From: Prado023 sp963706875
GTDB lineage: Bacteria > Actinomycetota > Actinomycetes > S36-B12 > CAIYMF01
Length of the DNA stretch: 64,000 nucleotides
Reading direction: 5' to 3'
NCBI GenBank assembly: GCA_963706875.1
Contig: CAVPNW010000019.1
Coordinates: 217,550 to 281,549 of the forward strand
Position 1 is the stretch's first letter. The number at the start of each line of letters is the position of its first letter. The translations under genes were made by a program, and so were the position numbers. This document shows, in pieces, positions 25,919 to 34,180 of the stretch. The notes beneath the pieces were generated by a model. It had not been told where the DNA came from and made no database searches. It saw only the letters and a program-made list of their open reading frames with translations.

Positions 25919-27223
25919 GTGCGAACAAACAGGAGGTCGTGGGTAGCCCTCACGGCGACGTTTGCGGGGTTGGCGCTGGTTGCCTCGGGCTGTTCCAGCG
26001 GCAGTGACGAGGCCACGGACACCGCGTCGGAGGCAACGGGCACCGAGCCGGTGACCCTGTCCCTGGCGACGTTCAACGAGTTCGGGTATGAGGACCTGAT
26101 CAAGGAGTACATGGAGCTCAACCCCAACGTCACGATCGAGGCCAAGAAGGCCGCGACCTCGAACGAGGCCCGCGACAACCTCAACACCCGCCTGGCTGCC
26201 GGCTCCGGCGCCTCGGACATCGAGGCGATCGAGGTGGACTGGCTTCCTGAGCTCTCGCAGTACCCGGACAAGTTCGTGGACCTGAATGACCCGTCGGTCG
26301 AGGGTCGCTGGTTGCCGTGGAAGGTCGCGCAGGCGACGACTGCGGACGGCAAGCTGCTCGGCTACGGCACCGACATCGGCCCGGAGGGCATCTGCTACCG
26401 CGCCGACCTGTTCGAGAAGGCCGGACTGCCCACCGATCGCGCAGAGGTCGCGGCGCTGCTCGGTGGCGAGGGCGCCACGTGGGAGAAGTACTTCGAGGTC
26501 GGCGAGCAGTTCGCCGCCAAGGACACCGGGTCTGCCTGGTTCGACAGTGCCGGCGCGGTGTACCAGGGCATGATCAACCAGGTCCCGAACGCCTACGAGA
26601 AGGAAGATGGCACGATCATCGCACTGGAGAACCCCGAGGTGCGCGCGATCTACGACTCCGTCCTGGCTGCAGCCGCGACCCAGTCGGCGCACCTGGGCCA
26701 GTGGAGTGAGGACTGGACAGCGTCGTTCCAGAAGGACGGATTCGCCACGATGCAGTGCCCGGGCTGGATGCTCGGCGTGATCGAGGGCAACGCTGCGGGC
26801 GTCGAGGGCTGGGACATCGCTGATGTCTTCCCCGGCGGCGGCGGCAACTGGGGCGGATCGTTCCTGACCGTGCCGGCGATGGGTGAGAACCAGGCCGAGG
26901 CCAAGAAGCTGGCCGCGTGGCTCACCGCCCCTGAGCAGCAGATCAAGGCCTTCAAGGCCAAGGGCACCTTCCCCAGCCAGGTGGAGGCGCTGACCTCGCC
27001 TGACCTGCTGTCGCAGACGAATGCGTTCTTCGCTGACGCTCCGACTGGCGAGATCCTGGCCAACCGTGCCGCCGCCGTGACGGTCGCACCCTTCAAGGGA
27101 CCGAACTACTTCGCGATCAACGACGCGATGCAGCAGGCCCTGTCCCGCGTGGACGTCGACAAGACCGACGACCCCGCGTCCTCGTGGGCGAAGTTCGAAG
27201 AGGCCGTCAACACCCTCGGCTGA
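25919..27223 (+). CDS. cebE: CebE-like sugar-binding lipoprotein
   Basis: A 434-aa extracellular solute-binding protein. The signal peptide ends in the lipobox LVASGC with Cys25 anchored to the membrane. The mature protein has the cluster typical of CebE-type binding proteins: YGTDIGPEGICYRADLFEKAG, CPGWMLGVIEG, NWGGSFLTVP and AAWLTAPEQQ. In streptomycetes CebE binds cellobiose and cellotriose. The specificity could differ here, given the unusual phosphorylase next door. GTG at 25919 has AGGGAG 5 nt upstream; a longer frame to 25751 crosses the operator and is rejected. First gene of the cebE-cebF-cebG-GH1-lacI run. Confidence 0.88.
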   Translation: MRTNRRSWVALTATFAGLALVASGCSSGSDEATDTASEATGTEPVTLSLATFNEFGYEDLIKEYMELNPNVTIEAKKAATSNEARDNLNTRLAAGSGASDIEAIEVDWLPELSQYPDKFVDLNDPSVEGRWLPWKVAQATTADGKLLGYGTDIGPEGICYRADLFEKAGLPTDRAEVAALLGGEGATWEKYFEVGEQFAAKDTGSAWFDSAGAVYQGMINQVPNAYEKEDGTIIALENPEVRAIYDSVLAAAATQSAHLGQWSEDWTASFQKDGFATMQCPGWMLGVIEGNAAGVEGWDIADVFPGGGGNWGGSFLTVPAMGENQAEAKKLAAWLTAPEQQIKAFKAKGTFPSQVEALTSPDLLSQTNAFFADAPTGEILANRAAAVTVAPFKGPNYFAINDAMQQALSRVDVDKTDDPASSWAKFEEAVNTLG

Positions 27224-27250
27224 CGCCTGATCCGGTCGCGCCCGGCCCCG

Positions 27251-27277
27251 GATCCCGCGCCCCAGTGGCGCGGGATC
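27251..27277 (+). terminator. Hairpin between binding protein and permease genes
   Basis: GATCCCGCGCC and GGCGCGGGATC form a perfect 11-bp stem with a 5-base loop, 28 bases after the binding-protein stop. There is no T-run. It may partially terminate or protect the upstream mRNA so that the binding protein is made in excess. Confidence 0.6.
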
Positions 27278-27420
27278 ACGGGACCGGGCAGGCCGGAGCC
27301 CCACCCACGCTGCGCCTGCACCCGTCAGGTTGGACGTCAGCGCGGACCAGACTCTGGTGAGTCACCCCACGCAGTGCCCGGCCCACACCCAGGCCACCTC
27401 CTAGGAAGTGCGGTTCCAGC

Positions 27421-27458
27421 CGCACCCACACCCGCCGGACTCCACGGCCGTGGGTGCG
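27421..27458 (+). repeat. Structured leader hairpin before the first permease
   Basis: CGCACCCAC and GTGGGTGCG pair over 9 bp around a 20-base loop that has its own GCCG/CGGC pairing. It lies 24 bases before the ATG of the permease and may tune its translation. Confidence 0.45.
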
Positions 27459-27482
27459 TCGATCCGCAGACGAGGATGTTCC

Positions 27483-28463
27483 ATGTCTTTGAACGCAGCC
27501 CCCCCGATCCCGCTGAAGGCGGAGGCGGACGCCGAGCGCGAGCTTGCGCGCCGAACCCGGCGCAACGCGTGGGACCAGAAGCTCTCCCCTTACCTGTACA
27601 TCTCGCCGTTCTTCCTCCTGTTCGCGCTGGTGGGGCTGTTCCCGCTGGGCTACACGGCCTTCGTGTCGGTCCATGACTGGAACCTCATCGGCGGCAAGGG
27701 TGACTTCGTCGGGCTTGAGAACTACCAGCAGGTCCTGCAGCAGCCGCTGTTCTGGAAGGGCCTGCGCAACACCTTCAGCATCTTCCTGCTGTCCTCGGTG
27801 CCCCAGGTCCTGATCGGCCTGTTCCTGGCCGCGATGCTCGATGCCAACCTGCGGGCCAAGACGTTCTGGCGGATGGGGGTCCTGCTGCCCTACGTCGTGA
27901 TGCCCGTGGCAGTGGGGATGATCTTCAACAAGATCTTCGCCGACCAGTCCGGCATGGCCAACGCGATCCTTGCCAACTTCGGCATCGACCCCATCCGCTG
28001 GCACGCCGATGTGCTGGCCAGCCACATCGCCATCGCCACCATGGTCGACTTCCGATGGACCGGCTACACGACCCTGATCCTGCTGGCCGGCATGCAGGCA
28101 ATCCCCAATGACCTCTACGAGGCCGCAGTGGTCGACGGTGCCGGGCGCTGGCGCTCGTTCCGCTCGATCACGGTCCCGTCACTGAAGCCCACGATCATCT
28201 TCGTGGTGATCACCTCGACCATCGGCGGACTGCAGATCTTCGACGAGCCGCGCATGTTCGACCAGACCGGCCAGGGCGGATCCGACCGGCAGTGGATGAC
28301 GGTCACGATGTACCTCTACGAACTCGGGTGGGGCGCCCAGAAGAGCTTCGGCCGCGCCTCGGCCGTGGCCTGGATCCTCTTCCTGATCATCCTGGTGATC
28401 GGGGCCATCAACTTCATGATCACCCAGCGGATCTCGGGGACCGACTCGAAAGGCGGCAAGTGA
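27483..28463 (+). CDS. cebF: CebF-like sugar ABC permease
   Basis: A 326-aa membrane protein of the MalF-like CUT1 permease class with six main helices. It opens with a basic cytoplasmic segment, then SPYLYISPFFLLFALVGLFP. The ATPase-docking EAA loop reads EAAVVDGAGRWRSFRSITVP, and the end is hydrophobic (AWILFLIILVIGAINFM). It forms the heterodimeric channel with the next gene and should be powered by the MsiK-type ATPase. ATG 27483 is preceded by GAGGA. The gap of 259 bases after the binding-protein gene holds two hairpins but no other promoter that I can defend. Confidence 0.88.
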   Translation: MSLNAAPPIPLKAEADAERELARRTRRNAWDQKLSPYLYISPFFLLFALVGLFPLGYTAFVSVHDWNLIGGKGDFVGLENYQQVLQQPLFWKGLRNTFSIFLLSSVPQVLIGLFLAAMLDANLRAKTFWRMGVLLPYVVMPVAVGMIFNKIFADQSGMANAILANFGIDPIRWHADVLASHIAIATMVDFRWTGYTTLILLAGMQAIPNDLYEAAVVDGAGRWRSFRSITVPSLKPTIIFVVITSTIGGLQIFDEPRMFDQTGQGGSDRQWMTVTMYLYELGWGAQKSFGRASAVAWILFLIILVIGAINFMITQRISGTDSKGGK

Positions 28464-29377
28464 TGAGCTCCATCGGGGCGGTTGAGCAGACCGCAGGCAA
28501 GGGTGCAGCACGCTACGCCGAGCGGCGCAGGAACCGCGCAACTGGGGTGGGCTCCAACCGCCGGGGCGGCTGGGTCACCTACATCATCCTGACCGTCGTC
28601 CTGCTGATCTCGTTCTACCCGATCTACTACACGTTCCTGCTGGCGTCCTCCGACGCACAGACGATCGCGCAGAACCCGATCCCGTCACTGATCCCCGAGG
28701 GCAACTTCATCGACAACGTCACCCGGGTGCTCAACTCAGACATCAAGTTCTGGCAGGCCCTGTGGAACTCCGTCGTGGTCGCAGTCATCACCTCGATCAG
28801 CGTCGTGCTGTTCGCCACGTTGGCCGGGTTCTCCTTCGCCAAGCTGCGCTTCCGCGGCCGACGAGCCCTGCTGGTGTTCGTCATCGCCACCATGGCGGTG
28901 CCGACCCAGCTCGGCGTCGTGCCGCTGTTCATCCTCATGTCCAACCTCGGCTGGACCGGCAAGCTCGTGGCCGTCATCGTGCCCGGGATGGTCACCGCAT
29001 TCGGCGTGTTCTGGATGACCCAGTACTTCGAGGAGACCCTGCCCTTCGAGCTCATCGAGGCCGCCCGCGTGGACGGGTGCTCCATGATCCGCACGTTCTG
29101 GCACGTCGCGCTGCCCGCCGCCAAGCCGGCAGCGGCGATGCTCGCGCTGTTCACGTTCGTCGCCTCCTGGACGAGCTTCTTCTGGCCGTTCATCGTCCTG
29201 GGCTCGACCAACCCCACGCTGCCGGTCAGCCTGCAGCTGCTCCAGGCGTCCTACTTCAAGGACTTCGCCCTCATCATGGCCGGCGTCGTCCTGGCCACCA
29301 TCCCACTGATCCTGTTGTTCATCGTCGCCGGCAAGCAGTTGGTCTCCGGCATCATGGCCGGAGCCGTCAAGGGGTGA
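28463..29377 (+). CDS. cebG: CebG-like sugar ABC permease
   Basis: A 304-aa MalG-like permease. It has a basic N-terminus (YAERRRNRATG), six hydrophobic helices starting TYIILTVVLLISFYPIYY, and the EAA loop EAARVDGCSMIRTFWHVALP. The C-terminus is short and basic. Its ATG overlaps the stop of the preceding permease (TGATG), a sign of translational coupling, and the next gene overlaps its own stop. It is the second half of the membrane channel of the CebEFG-like importer. Confidence 0.9.
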   Translation: MSSIGAVEQTAGKGAARYAERRRNRATGVGSNRRGGWVTYIILTVVLLISFYPIYYTFLLASSDAQTIAQNPIPSLIPEGNFIDNVTRVLNSDIKFWQALWNSVVVAVITSISVVLFATLAGFSFAKLRFRGRRALLVFVIATMAVPTQLGVVPLFILMSNLGWTGKLVAVIVPGMVTAFGVFWMTQYFEETLPFELIEAARVDGCSMIRTFWHVALPAAKPAAAMLALFTFVASWTSFFWPFIVLGSTNPTLPVSLQLLQASYFKDFALIMAGVVLATIPLILLFIVAGKQLVSGIMAGAVKG

Positions 29378-30741
29378 GTCCCGGACGAGGGTTCCCCGAG
29401 GGGTTCATCTGGGGGGCTGCCACGGCGGCCTACCAGATCGAGGGCGCCGTGGCCGAGGACGGTCGCGGCCCCTCGATCTGGGACACCTTCAGCCACTCCC
29501 CCGGCCGGGTCCGGGGTGGGGACACCGGGGACATCGCGGCCGACCACTACCACCGCTTCGCCGAGGACGTGGCCCTCATGGCATCGCTCGACCTCGGCGC
29601 CTACCGGTTCTCCGTCGCTTGGCCGCGGATCCAGCCCGAGGGTGCCGGCCCGGTCAACGCCGCGGGGCTGGCCTTCTACGACCGACTGGTCGACGCGCTG
29701 CTGGCCCGGGGCATCGCCCCGGCGGTGACCCTCTACCACTGGGACCTGCCGCAGGCCCTCGAGGATGCCGGCGGCTGGCCGGCGCGCGACACAGCCCTCC
29801 GGTTCGCGGACTACGCCACCTTGGTCCACGACGCGCTCGGGGACCGGGTCGACCTGTGGACCACGCTGAACGAGCCATGGTGCTCGGCCCACCTCGGGTA
29901 CTGGAACGGGATCCACGCCCCGGGCAGGACCGAGCCCGCCAGCGCCATGGCGGCGATGCACCACCTCCTGCTCGGCCACGGACTGGCGACTCAGGCCATA
30001 CGCGCCACCGCGCGCCCCGGGGAGCAGCTGTCGATCACCCTGAACCTCTGGCCGATCCTGCCCGCCACGGACGCCCCTGAGGACCTGGCCGCGGCCCACC
30101 TGATGGACGGCTTCGCCAACCGGCTCTACCTCGACCCAGTCCTGCGCGGGGCCTATCCCGAGGACGTCGTCGAGGCGACCCGCGACCTGACGGACTGGGG
30201 ATTCGTGCAGCCCGGCGACGCATCGGTCATAGGTGCGCCGATCGATGTGCTCGGGATCAACTACTACGCACCCCATCGAGCCGGGTCGGGCCCGGGCGGC
30301 GCCGGATGGGCTGACTTCCCCCGGAACAAGGGGATAGCCATGCTGCCGCCCCAGGGGGAGCTGACGGACATGGGCTGGGAGATCTCGCCGACGGCGCTGA
30401 CCGACCTGCTCGTACGGCTGCAGCGGGAGTACGGCGTGCCGCTGATGGTGACCGAGAACGGCGCCGCATTCCCCGACGTCCTCCACGCGACGGGCCGCGT
30501 CGAGGACCCGCGCAGGATCGCCTACCTCGAGGGCCACCTGGGCGCCATGCACGACGCCATCAGCGCCGGAGCGGACGTGCGCGCCTACTTCGCGTGGTCC
30601 TTGCTCGACAACTTCGAGTGGGCCGAGGGCTACTCGAAGAGGTTCGGCCTGGTGTACGTCGACTACGAGACCCTCGAGCGACACCCGAAGGACAGCGCTC
30701 TGTGGTTCGCCCGGGCGGCCCGGGACAACCGGATACCATGA
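29374..30741 (+). CDS. GH1 beta-glucosidase (BglC-like)
   Basis: A 455-aa family 1 glycoside hydrolase. It begins FPEGFIWGAATAAYQIEGA, has the acid/base glutamate in TLNEPW and the nucleophile glutamate in MVTENGAAF, and ends with the glycone-binding segment SLLDNFEWAEGYSKRFGLV. There is no signal peptide, so it hydrolyses imported disaccharides in the cytoplasm. The GTG start overlaps the permease stop as GTGA. The order binding protein-permease-permease-GH1 is that of the streptomycete cebEFG-bglC operon. Typical specificity is cellobiose and other beta-linked glucosides. Confidence 0.94.
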   Translation: MSPGRGFPEGFIWGAATAAYQIEGAVAEDGRGPSIWDTFSHSPGRVRGGDTGDIAADHYHRFAEDVALMASLDLGAYRFSVAWPRIQPEGAGPVNAAGLAFYDRLVDALLARGIAPAVTLYHWDLPQALEDAGGWPARDTALRFADYATLVHDALGDRVDLWTTLNEPWCSAHLGYWNGIHAPGRTEPASAMAAMHHLLLGHGLATQAIRATARPGEQLSITLNLWPILPATDAPEDLAAAHLMDGFANRLYLDPVLRGAYPEDVVEATRDLTDWGFVQPGDASVIGAPIDVLGINYYAPHRAGSGPGGAGWADFPRNKGIAMLPPQGELTDMGWEISPTALTDLLVRLQREYGVPLMVTENGAAFPDVLHATGRVEDPRRIAYLEGHLGAMHDAISAGADVRAYFAWSLLDNFEWAEGYSKRFGLVYVDYETLERHPKDSALWFARAARDNRIP

Positions 30742-30785
30742 CGATCACACTGAAGACCAGCGCCGGGGAGAAGGGGGGAGGGCCG

Positions 30786-31835
30786 ATGCCACCACGCACT
30801 GCGCCCGCACGCCCCAACCTCGAGGATGTCGCCGACCGCGCAGGCGTCTCGCGGGCAACCGTCTCGCGTGTCGTCAACGGGCAGGCGACGGTGGCCGAGG
30901 CCCTGCGGGAGCGGGTGCAGAAGGCGATCGACGAGCTCGGTTACGTCCCCAACCAGGCTGCGCGGGCACTGATGACCAGGCGCTCGGATGCGATCGCCCT
31001 CCTGGCCTCTGAGCCGGCCACCCGCGTGTTCGGGGACCCCTTCTTCAGCGGCATCGTCCGGGGCGTCAGCATGGAGACCAATCGGGCCGGCCTTCAGCTG
31101 GTCCTGATGATGGCGCAGGACTTCGAGGACCTGGAGCGCGTCAAGCGGTTCCTGAAGTCCTCGCCCGTCGACGGTGTGATGCTCATCTCGGGCCACGACG
31201 GCGACGGGCTGCCCGAGGAGCTCCAGCGACTGGCCACGCCCTATGTGATCGGCGGGCGGCCGAAGGATCCCGACACGGCCCCATATGTGGACAGCGAGAA
31301 CCTGCAGGGCGCTGAGTCCGCCACCGAGCACCTGGTGTCCCTCGGCCGACGCAGGATCGGAACCATCACGGGGCCGCTGGACATGCCAGCAGGCGTCGAT
31401 CGACTGGCTGGATTCCGCCGCGCCTTGGGTCCCGCGTACGCCGACGACGTGGTCGAGCAGGGCGACTTCACGCAGCCCGGCGGCGAGGCTGCCACCGAGC
31501 GCCTGCTGCAGCGAGTCCCCGACCTCGACGGGCTGTTCGCCGCGTCCGACCTCATGGCCCTGGGGGCATTGGCCGCGCTGCGGCGCGCCGGCCGTCGCGT
31601 TCCGCAGGATGTGGCACTCATCGGGTTCGACGACAACGAGTTCGCCACGACCGCCGATCCGCCGCTGACCACCATGCGCCAGGATCCGATGATCATGGGC
31701 CGCGCCATGGTGCGCCTGTACCTGGCCAGGCATCGCCCGGACATCGAAGTGGCCCCCGAGGACGGGATCCCGGACCTGAGCGGCGTCGACCACCTGATCC
31801 TCCCCGTCTCGATGGTGGTTCGCGATTCGGCCTGA
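30786..31835 (+). CDS. cebR: LacI-family repressor (CebR-like)
   Basis: A 349-aa regulator. The N-terminal helix-turn-helix reads NLEDVADRAGVSRATVSRVV, with hinge YVPNQAARAL, followed by a periplasmic-binding-protein-like sensor domain (DGVMLISGHDGDG, ALIGFDDNEFA). GGGGGGAGG directly upstream favours ATG 30786; an ATG at 30738 overlapping the GH1 stop is possible. The five GAGAGCGCTCTC palindromes nearby share the GAGCGCTC core of the CebR/CelR operator as I remember it (TGGGAGCGCTCCCA), so this protein is the obvious candidate to bind them. Cello-oligosaccharide or a related sugar would be the inducer. Confidence 0.87.
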   Translation: MPPRTAPARPNLEDVADRAGVSRATVSRVVNGQATVAEALRERVQKAIDELGYVPNQAARALMTRRSDAIALLASEPATRVFGDPFFSGIVRGVSMETNRAGLQLVLMMAQDFEDLERVKRFLKSSPVDGVMLISGHDGDGLPEELQRLATPYVIGGRPKDPDTAPYVDSENLQGAESATEHLVSLGRRRIGTITGPLDMPAGVDRLAGFRRALGPAYADDVVEQGDFTQPGGEAATERLLQRVPDLDGLFAASDLMALGALAALRRAGRRVPQDVALIGFDDNEFATTADPPLTTMRQDPMIMGRAMVRLYLARHRPDIEVAPEDGIPDLSGVDHLILPVSMVVRDSA

Positions 31836-31871
31836 GGCCGACCCCGCCTCCCGATCGCGCGCTCTGCACCC

Positions 31872-31914
31872 TTGACACGACATACACTCTGCGGCATGCT
31901 CGGAGAGCGCTCTC
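31872..31914 (+). promoter_or_regulatory. Orphan promoter with LacI-type operator
   Basis: TTGACA (31872-31877), 17-base spacer, CATGCT (31895-31900), then GAGAGCGCTCTC at 31903-31914 over the predicted start. The layout matches the other regulon promoters, yet no plus-strand gene follows: the next gene lies on the minus strand. A strong hairpin follows at 31992-32032. Confidence 0.6.
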
Positions 31915-32032
31915 AGACGAGCGCGCACGAGCGCGGCGCATCCCCCGACTGCCCTGCCGGACCCGCAACCGCCCCGACAGGGCGAACCGATCCACCCGCG
32001 CGCCGGCGAACCACTCCCCGGCGCGTGGGTGG
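31903..32032 (+). ncRNA. Candidate small RNA under LacI-type control
   Basis: A transcript from the orphan promoter to the hairpin at 31992-32032 would be about 125 bases. The sequence between has no convincing small frame with a ribosome site. The hairpin has no T-run on the plus strand and may only terminate the opposing patatin gene, so the RNA is a hypothesis. Confidence 0.25.
31992..32032. terminator. Strong hairpin downstream of the patatin gene
   Basis: CCACCCGCGCGCCGG and CCGGCGCGTGGGTGG pair over 15 positions, one of them G-T, around an 11-base loop. It starts 11 bases after the minus-strand patatin stop. Confidence 0.68.
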
Positions 32033-32042
32033 TACCAACCGT

Positions 32043-33296
32043 TCAGCGCTCCCAACCCCGGGCAAGCGCCGCAGAGGCCGTCTGCCGACCGAGCTCGATC
32101 CCGGCGGCGAAGTACTGCTCGTCGAAGAAGAGGTAGCTCAGCAGCTCGCGGCGGCCGACTGCCTCCCCACCGCCGCGGATGATCCGTCCGAGCAGCCAGT
32201 TGTCGGTCTCGCGCAACAGGCCCAGCCGACCCGTACGGCGTGCATGCACCTCGGCGGCGATCCGGCCCATCTCTCCGGGAGGAGGGGACACGACCATGAC
32301 ATCGATCGCCCGGTACGGCTGGCCGCCGCGGCCAGTCAGTCGCTGCCCACTGACCGCAGCCTGCGTCACCATGCGGTTCGTCCGGCGGAGCAGGTTGAGG
32401 TCCTCTGTCGTCCGGTCTGCGAGCACCGCGTGAAGCACCTGTGCCGCGGCGTCGTCGATGTCCGGCGTGCGCCCCGGGTCGGTTGGCAGGGGAGGTGGCC
32501 CATAGGTCGTCGACGTGGCCGAGATGACCAGGATCCGTGTGGCCCCGAGCCCCACGGCAGGATGCAGCGGCGTGTTGAGCCGGACCCCGCCGTCCACGTA
32601 CCAGGCCGCAGCCTGCTCCGGCGCTCCGATGCGGACCGCGGGGAAGGCCACGGGGATCGCCGAGGACGCGACCACGTGCTCGGCGGTCAGGGGACCCCGA
32701 ACGAGGTCCAGGGCCCGCAGCGGATCCCCTGCATACGCCCCGGGTTCCTGCTCGTCGAGGAACAGGACGCTGCGACCACTGGCCGCCCCGGCCACGACCA
32801 CCTCGGAGTCGGCCGGCATGCGGGTGGCCACGACCCCTATCGCACCCAGCGTTCCCGCGCGGACGTTGGCCGCGAGCTGTTCGGTCGGCAGGAGCTCGGC
32901 CGCGGTGCCCTGCAGGGGGCTCGTGTCGAGCAGGCTGGTCATCCCGGGCCCACGCTCCAGGAGGGCGCCAGCGGCGTACTGCAGACCCGACATCGCCAGG
33001 GTGAACGGCAGCAGGGGGCGGAACACGTCGTCGTCACTCATCTGCCGCCACACCCCGAGGACCTCCTGCGCGGCGGCGTCCGCACCGCGGTGCAGGTGCG
33101 CCCCCCACAGCGCGGCGTTGATGCTCCCCGCGCTGGTCCCCAACCAGATCATGGGCCTCAGGCCCTCGCGCTCCAGGGCTGGGACGATCTGCGCCAGTGC
33201 CCCCGCCTGGAAGGCCCCCCGGGCAGCCGCTCCGGAGAGGACCACTGCGACGGTCTCCCCTCGGCCCTCTGTTGCGTGCACCGACGACGTGGTCAC
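32043..33296 (-). CDS. Patatin-like phospholipase
   Basis: A 417-aa serine lipase-fold protein. The oxyanion loop is in LSGAAARGAFQAGAL, the nucleophile in GTSAG and the dyad aspartate in YVDGGVR, so the Ser-Asp dyad of patatins is intact. The C-terminal 130 residues are helical and arginine-rich (VHARRTGRLGLLRETDNWL). Family members release fatty acids from phospholipids or other acyl lipids. There is no signal peptide. The start is GTG at 33296 with GGAGG 6 nt upstream. It converges on the sugar-regulator region; nothing links it functionally to that locus. Confidence 0.87.
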   Translation of the reverse strand: MTTSSVHATEGRGETVAVVLSGAAARGAFQAGALAQIVPALEREGLRPMIWLGTSAGSINAALWGAHLHRGADAAAQEVLGVWRQMSDDDVFRPLLPFTLAMSGLQYAAGALLERGPGMTSLLDTSPLQGTAAELLPTEQLAANVRAGTLGAIGVVATRMPADSEVVVAGAASGRSVLFLDEQEPGAYAGDPLRALDLVRGPLTAEHVVASSAIPVAFPAVRIGAPEQAAAWYVDGGVRLNTPLHPAVGLGATRILVISATSTTYGPPPLPTDPGRTPDIDDAAAQVLHAVLADRTTEDLNLLRRTNRMVTQAAVSGQRLTGRGGQPYRAIDVMVVSPPPGEMGRIAAEVHARRTGRLGLLRETDNWLLGRIIRGGGEAVGRRELLSYLFFDEQYFAAGIELGRQTASAALARGWER

Positions 33297-33416
33297 GCGA
33301 CACCTCCTCCGGGTCCGCGCGCCCGCATGTCAGGGCGCGCCCTGCATCGATCCGCGCAGTCCACGCTACTCGCACCTGGCCCCCGGGTCACCGGTCGGAC
33401 GCAGGCAGGCCATCCC

Positions 33417-33445
33417 TTGCGGGCCCGACCCCCTGCCCGCATGCT
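33417..33445 (+). promoter_or_regulatory. Promoter of the YedY-like gene
   Basis: TTGCGG (33417-33422), a 17-base spacer and CATGCT (33440-33445), 6 nt before the ATG at 33452. The transcript would be leaderless. Confidence 0.5.
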
Positions 33446-33451
33446 TGGCCG

Positions 33452-34180
33452 ATGGGCAGCGACGGACGTGACCCGCTTCAGGACCCGGCGCAGGGCACAC
33501 CGGTCGGTCGGCGCGTCGTCCTGGGACTGCTCGGCCTGGCCGGAGTCGGCGTGGTGCTCGGCAGCCGCGTGGGATCAGCTCTGGCCACACTCTCGGAGCG
33601 GGACCCGACCGGGCTGACCGGGCTCATCCCCGGCAATGGCCGGTTCCGGTTCTACTCGGTGGTGTCCTCGGTCGACCAGACTCCCGCGTCCGAGTACCAC
33701 CTCACGGTCGAGGGCCTGCCCACAGGGCCGGTTCAACTGACCTTCGCCGACCTCGCGGGGTTGCCCCAGACGACGATCACCAAGGACGTCCAGTGCGTCA
33801 CCGGGTGGCGCGTGCCGGACGTGACGTGGGCCGGAGTCCTGCTCTCGGACGTGCTCGAGCAGGTGGCCGCACCCACCGCCGCCGGTGCCGTGCTGTTCGG
33901 CTCCTCCGACGGGGCGTACACCGAGTCCCTGACGATGGAGCAGGCGATGCGACCGGACGTGCTGATCGCCACCTCCATGGACGGCGCCCCGGTCTCCCAC
34001 GACCACGGCGGACCGGTGCGCCTCTACGTCGCACCGATGTACTTCTACAAGTCGATCAAGTGGTTGGACCGGATCACGGTCAGCGACCAGGTCGTCCCGG
34101 GATACTGGGAGGAACGGGGCTACGACATCGACGCCTGGGTCGGGCAGTCCAACGGGAGATCCGATGCCCCGATCGCCTGA
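33452..34180 (+). CDS. YedY/sulfite-oxidase-fold molybdoenzyme
   Basis: A 242-aa oxidoreductase with the SUOX molybdopterin fold. GRRVVLGLLGLAGVGVVLG at residues 19-37 is a plausible twin-arginine signal or anchor. The molybdenum ligand is the cysteine in DVQCVTGWRVPDVTWAGV; SHDHGGPVRLYVAPMYFYKS is the second cofactor-binding stretch. The next gene, overlapping by 17 bases, is a b-type cytochrome, the same pairing as MsrP-MsrQ or YedY-YedZ. An exported reductase fed from the membrane quinone pool is likely. The substrate (methionine sulfoxide or other S/N-oxides) is not readable. Confidence 0.84.
   Translation: MGSDGRDPLQDPAQGTPVGRRVVLGLLGLAGVGVVLGSRVGSALATLSERDPTGLTGLIPGNGRFRFYSVVSSVDQTPASEYHLTVEGLPTGPVQLTFADLAGLPQTTITKDVQCVTGWRVPDVTWAGVLLSDVLEQVAAPTAAGAVLFGSSDGAYTESLTMEQAMRPDVLIATSMDGAPVSHDHGGPVRLYVAPMYFYKSIKWLDRITVSDQVVPGYWEERGYDIDAWVGQSNGRSDAPIA

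Noticed and set aside
31896..33617. A long plus-strand frame starting at the orphan promoter
   Set aside because: Attractive because TACACT lies 7 nt before its ATG, but it runs antisense through the patatin gene and its composition is that of a shadow.
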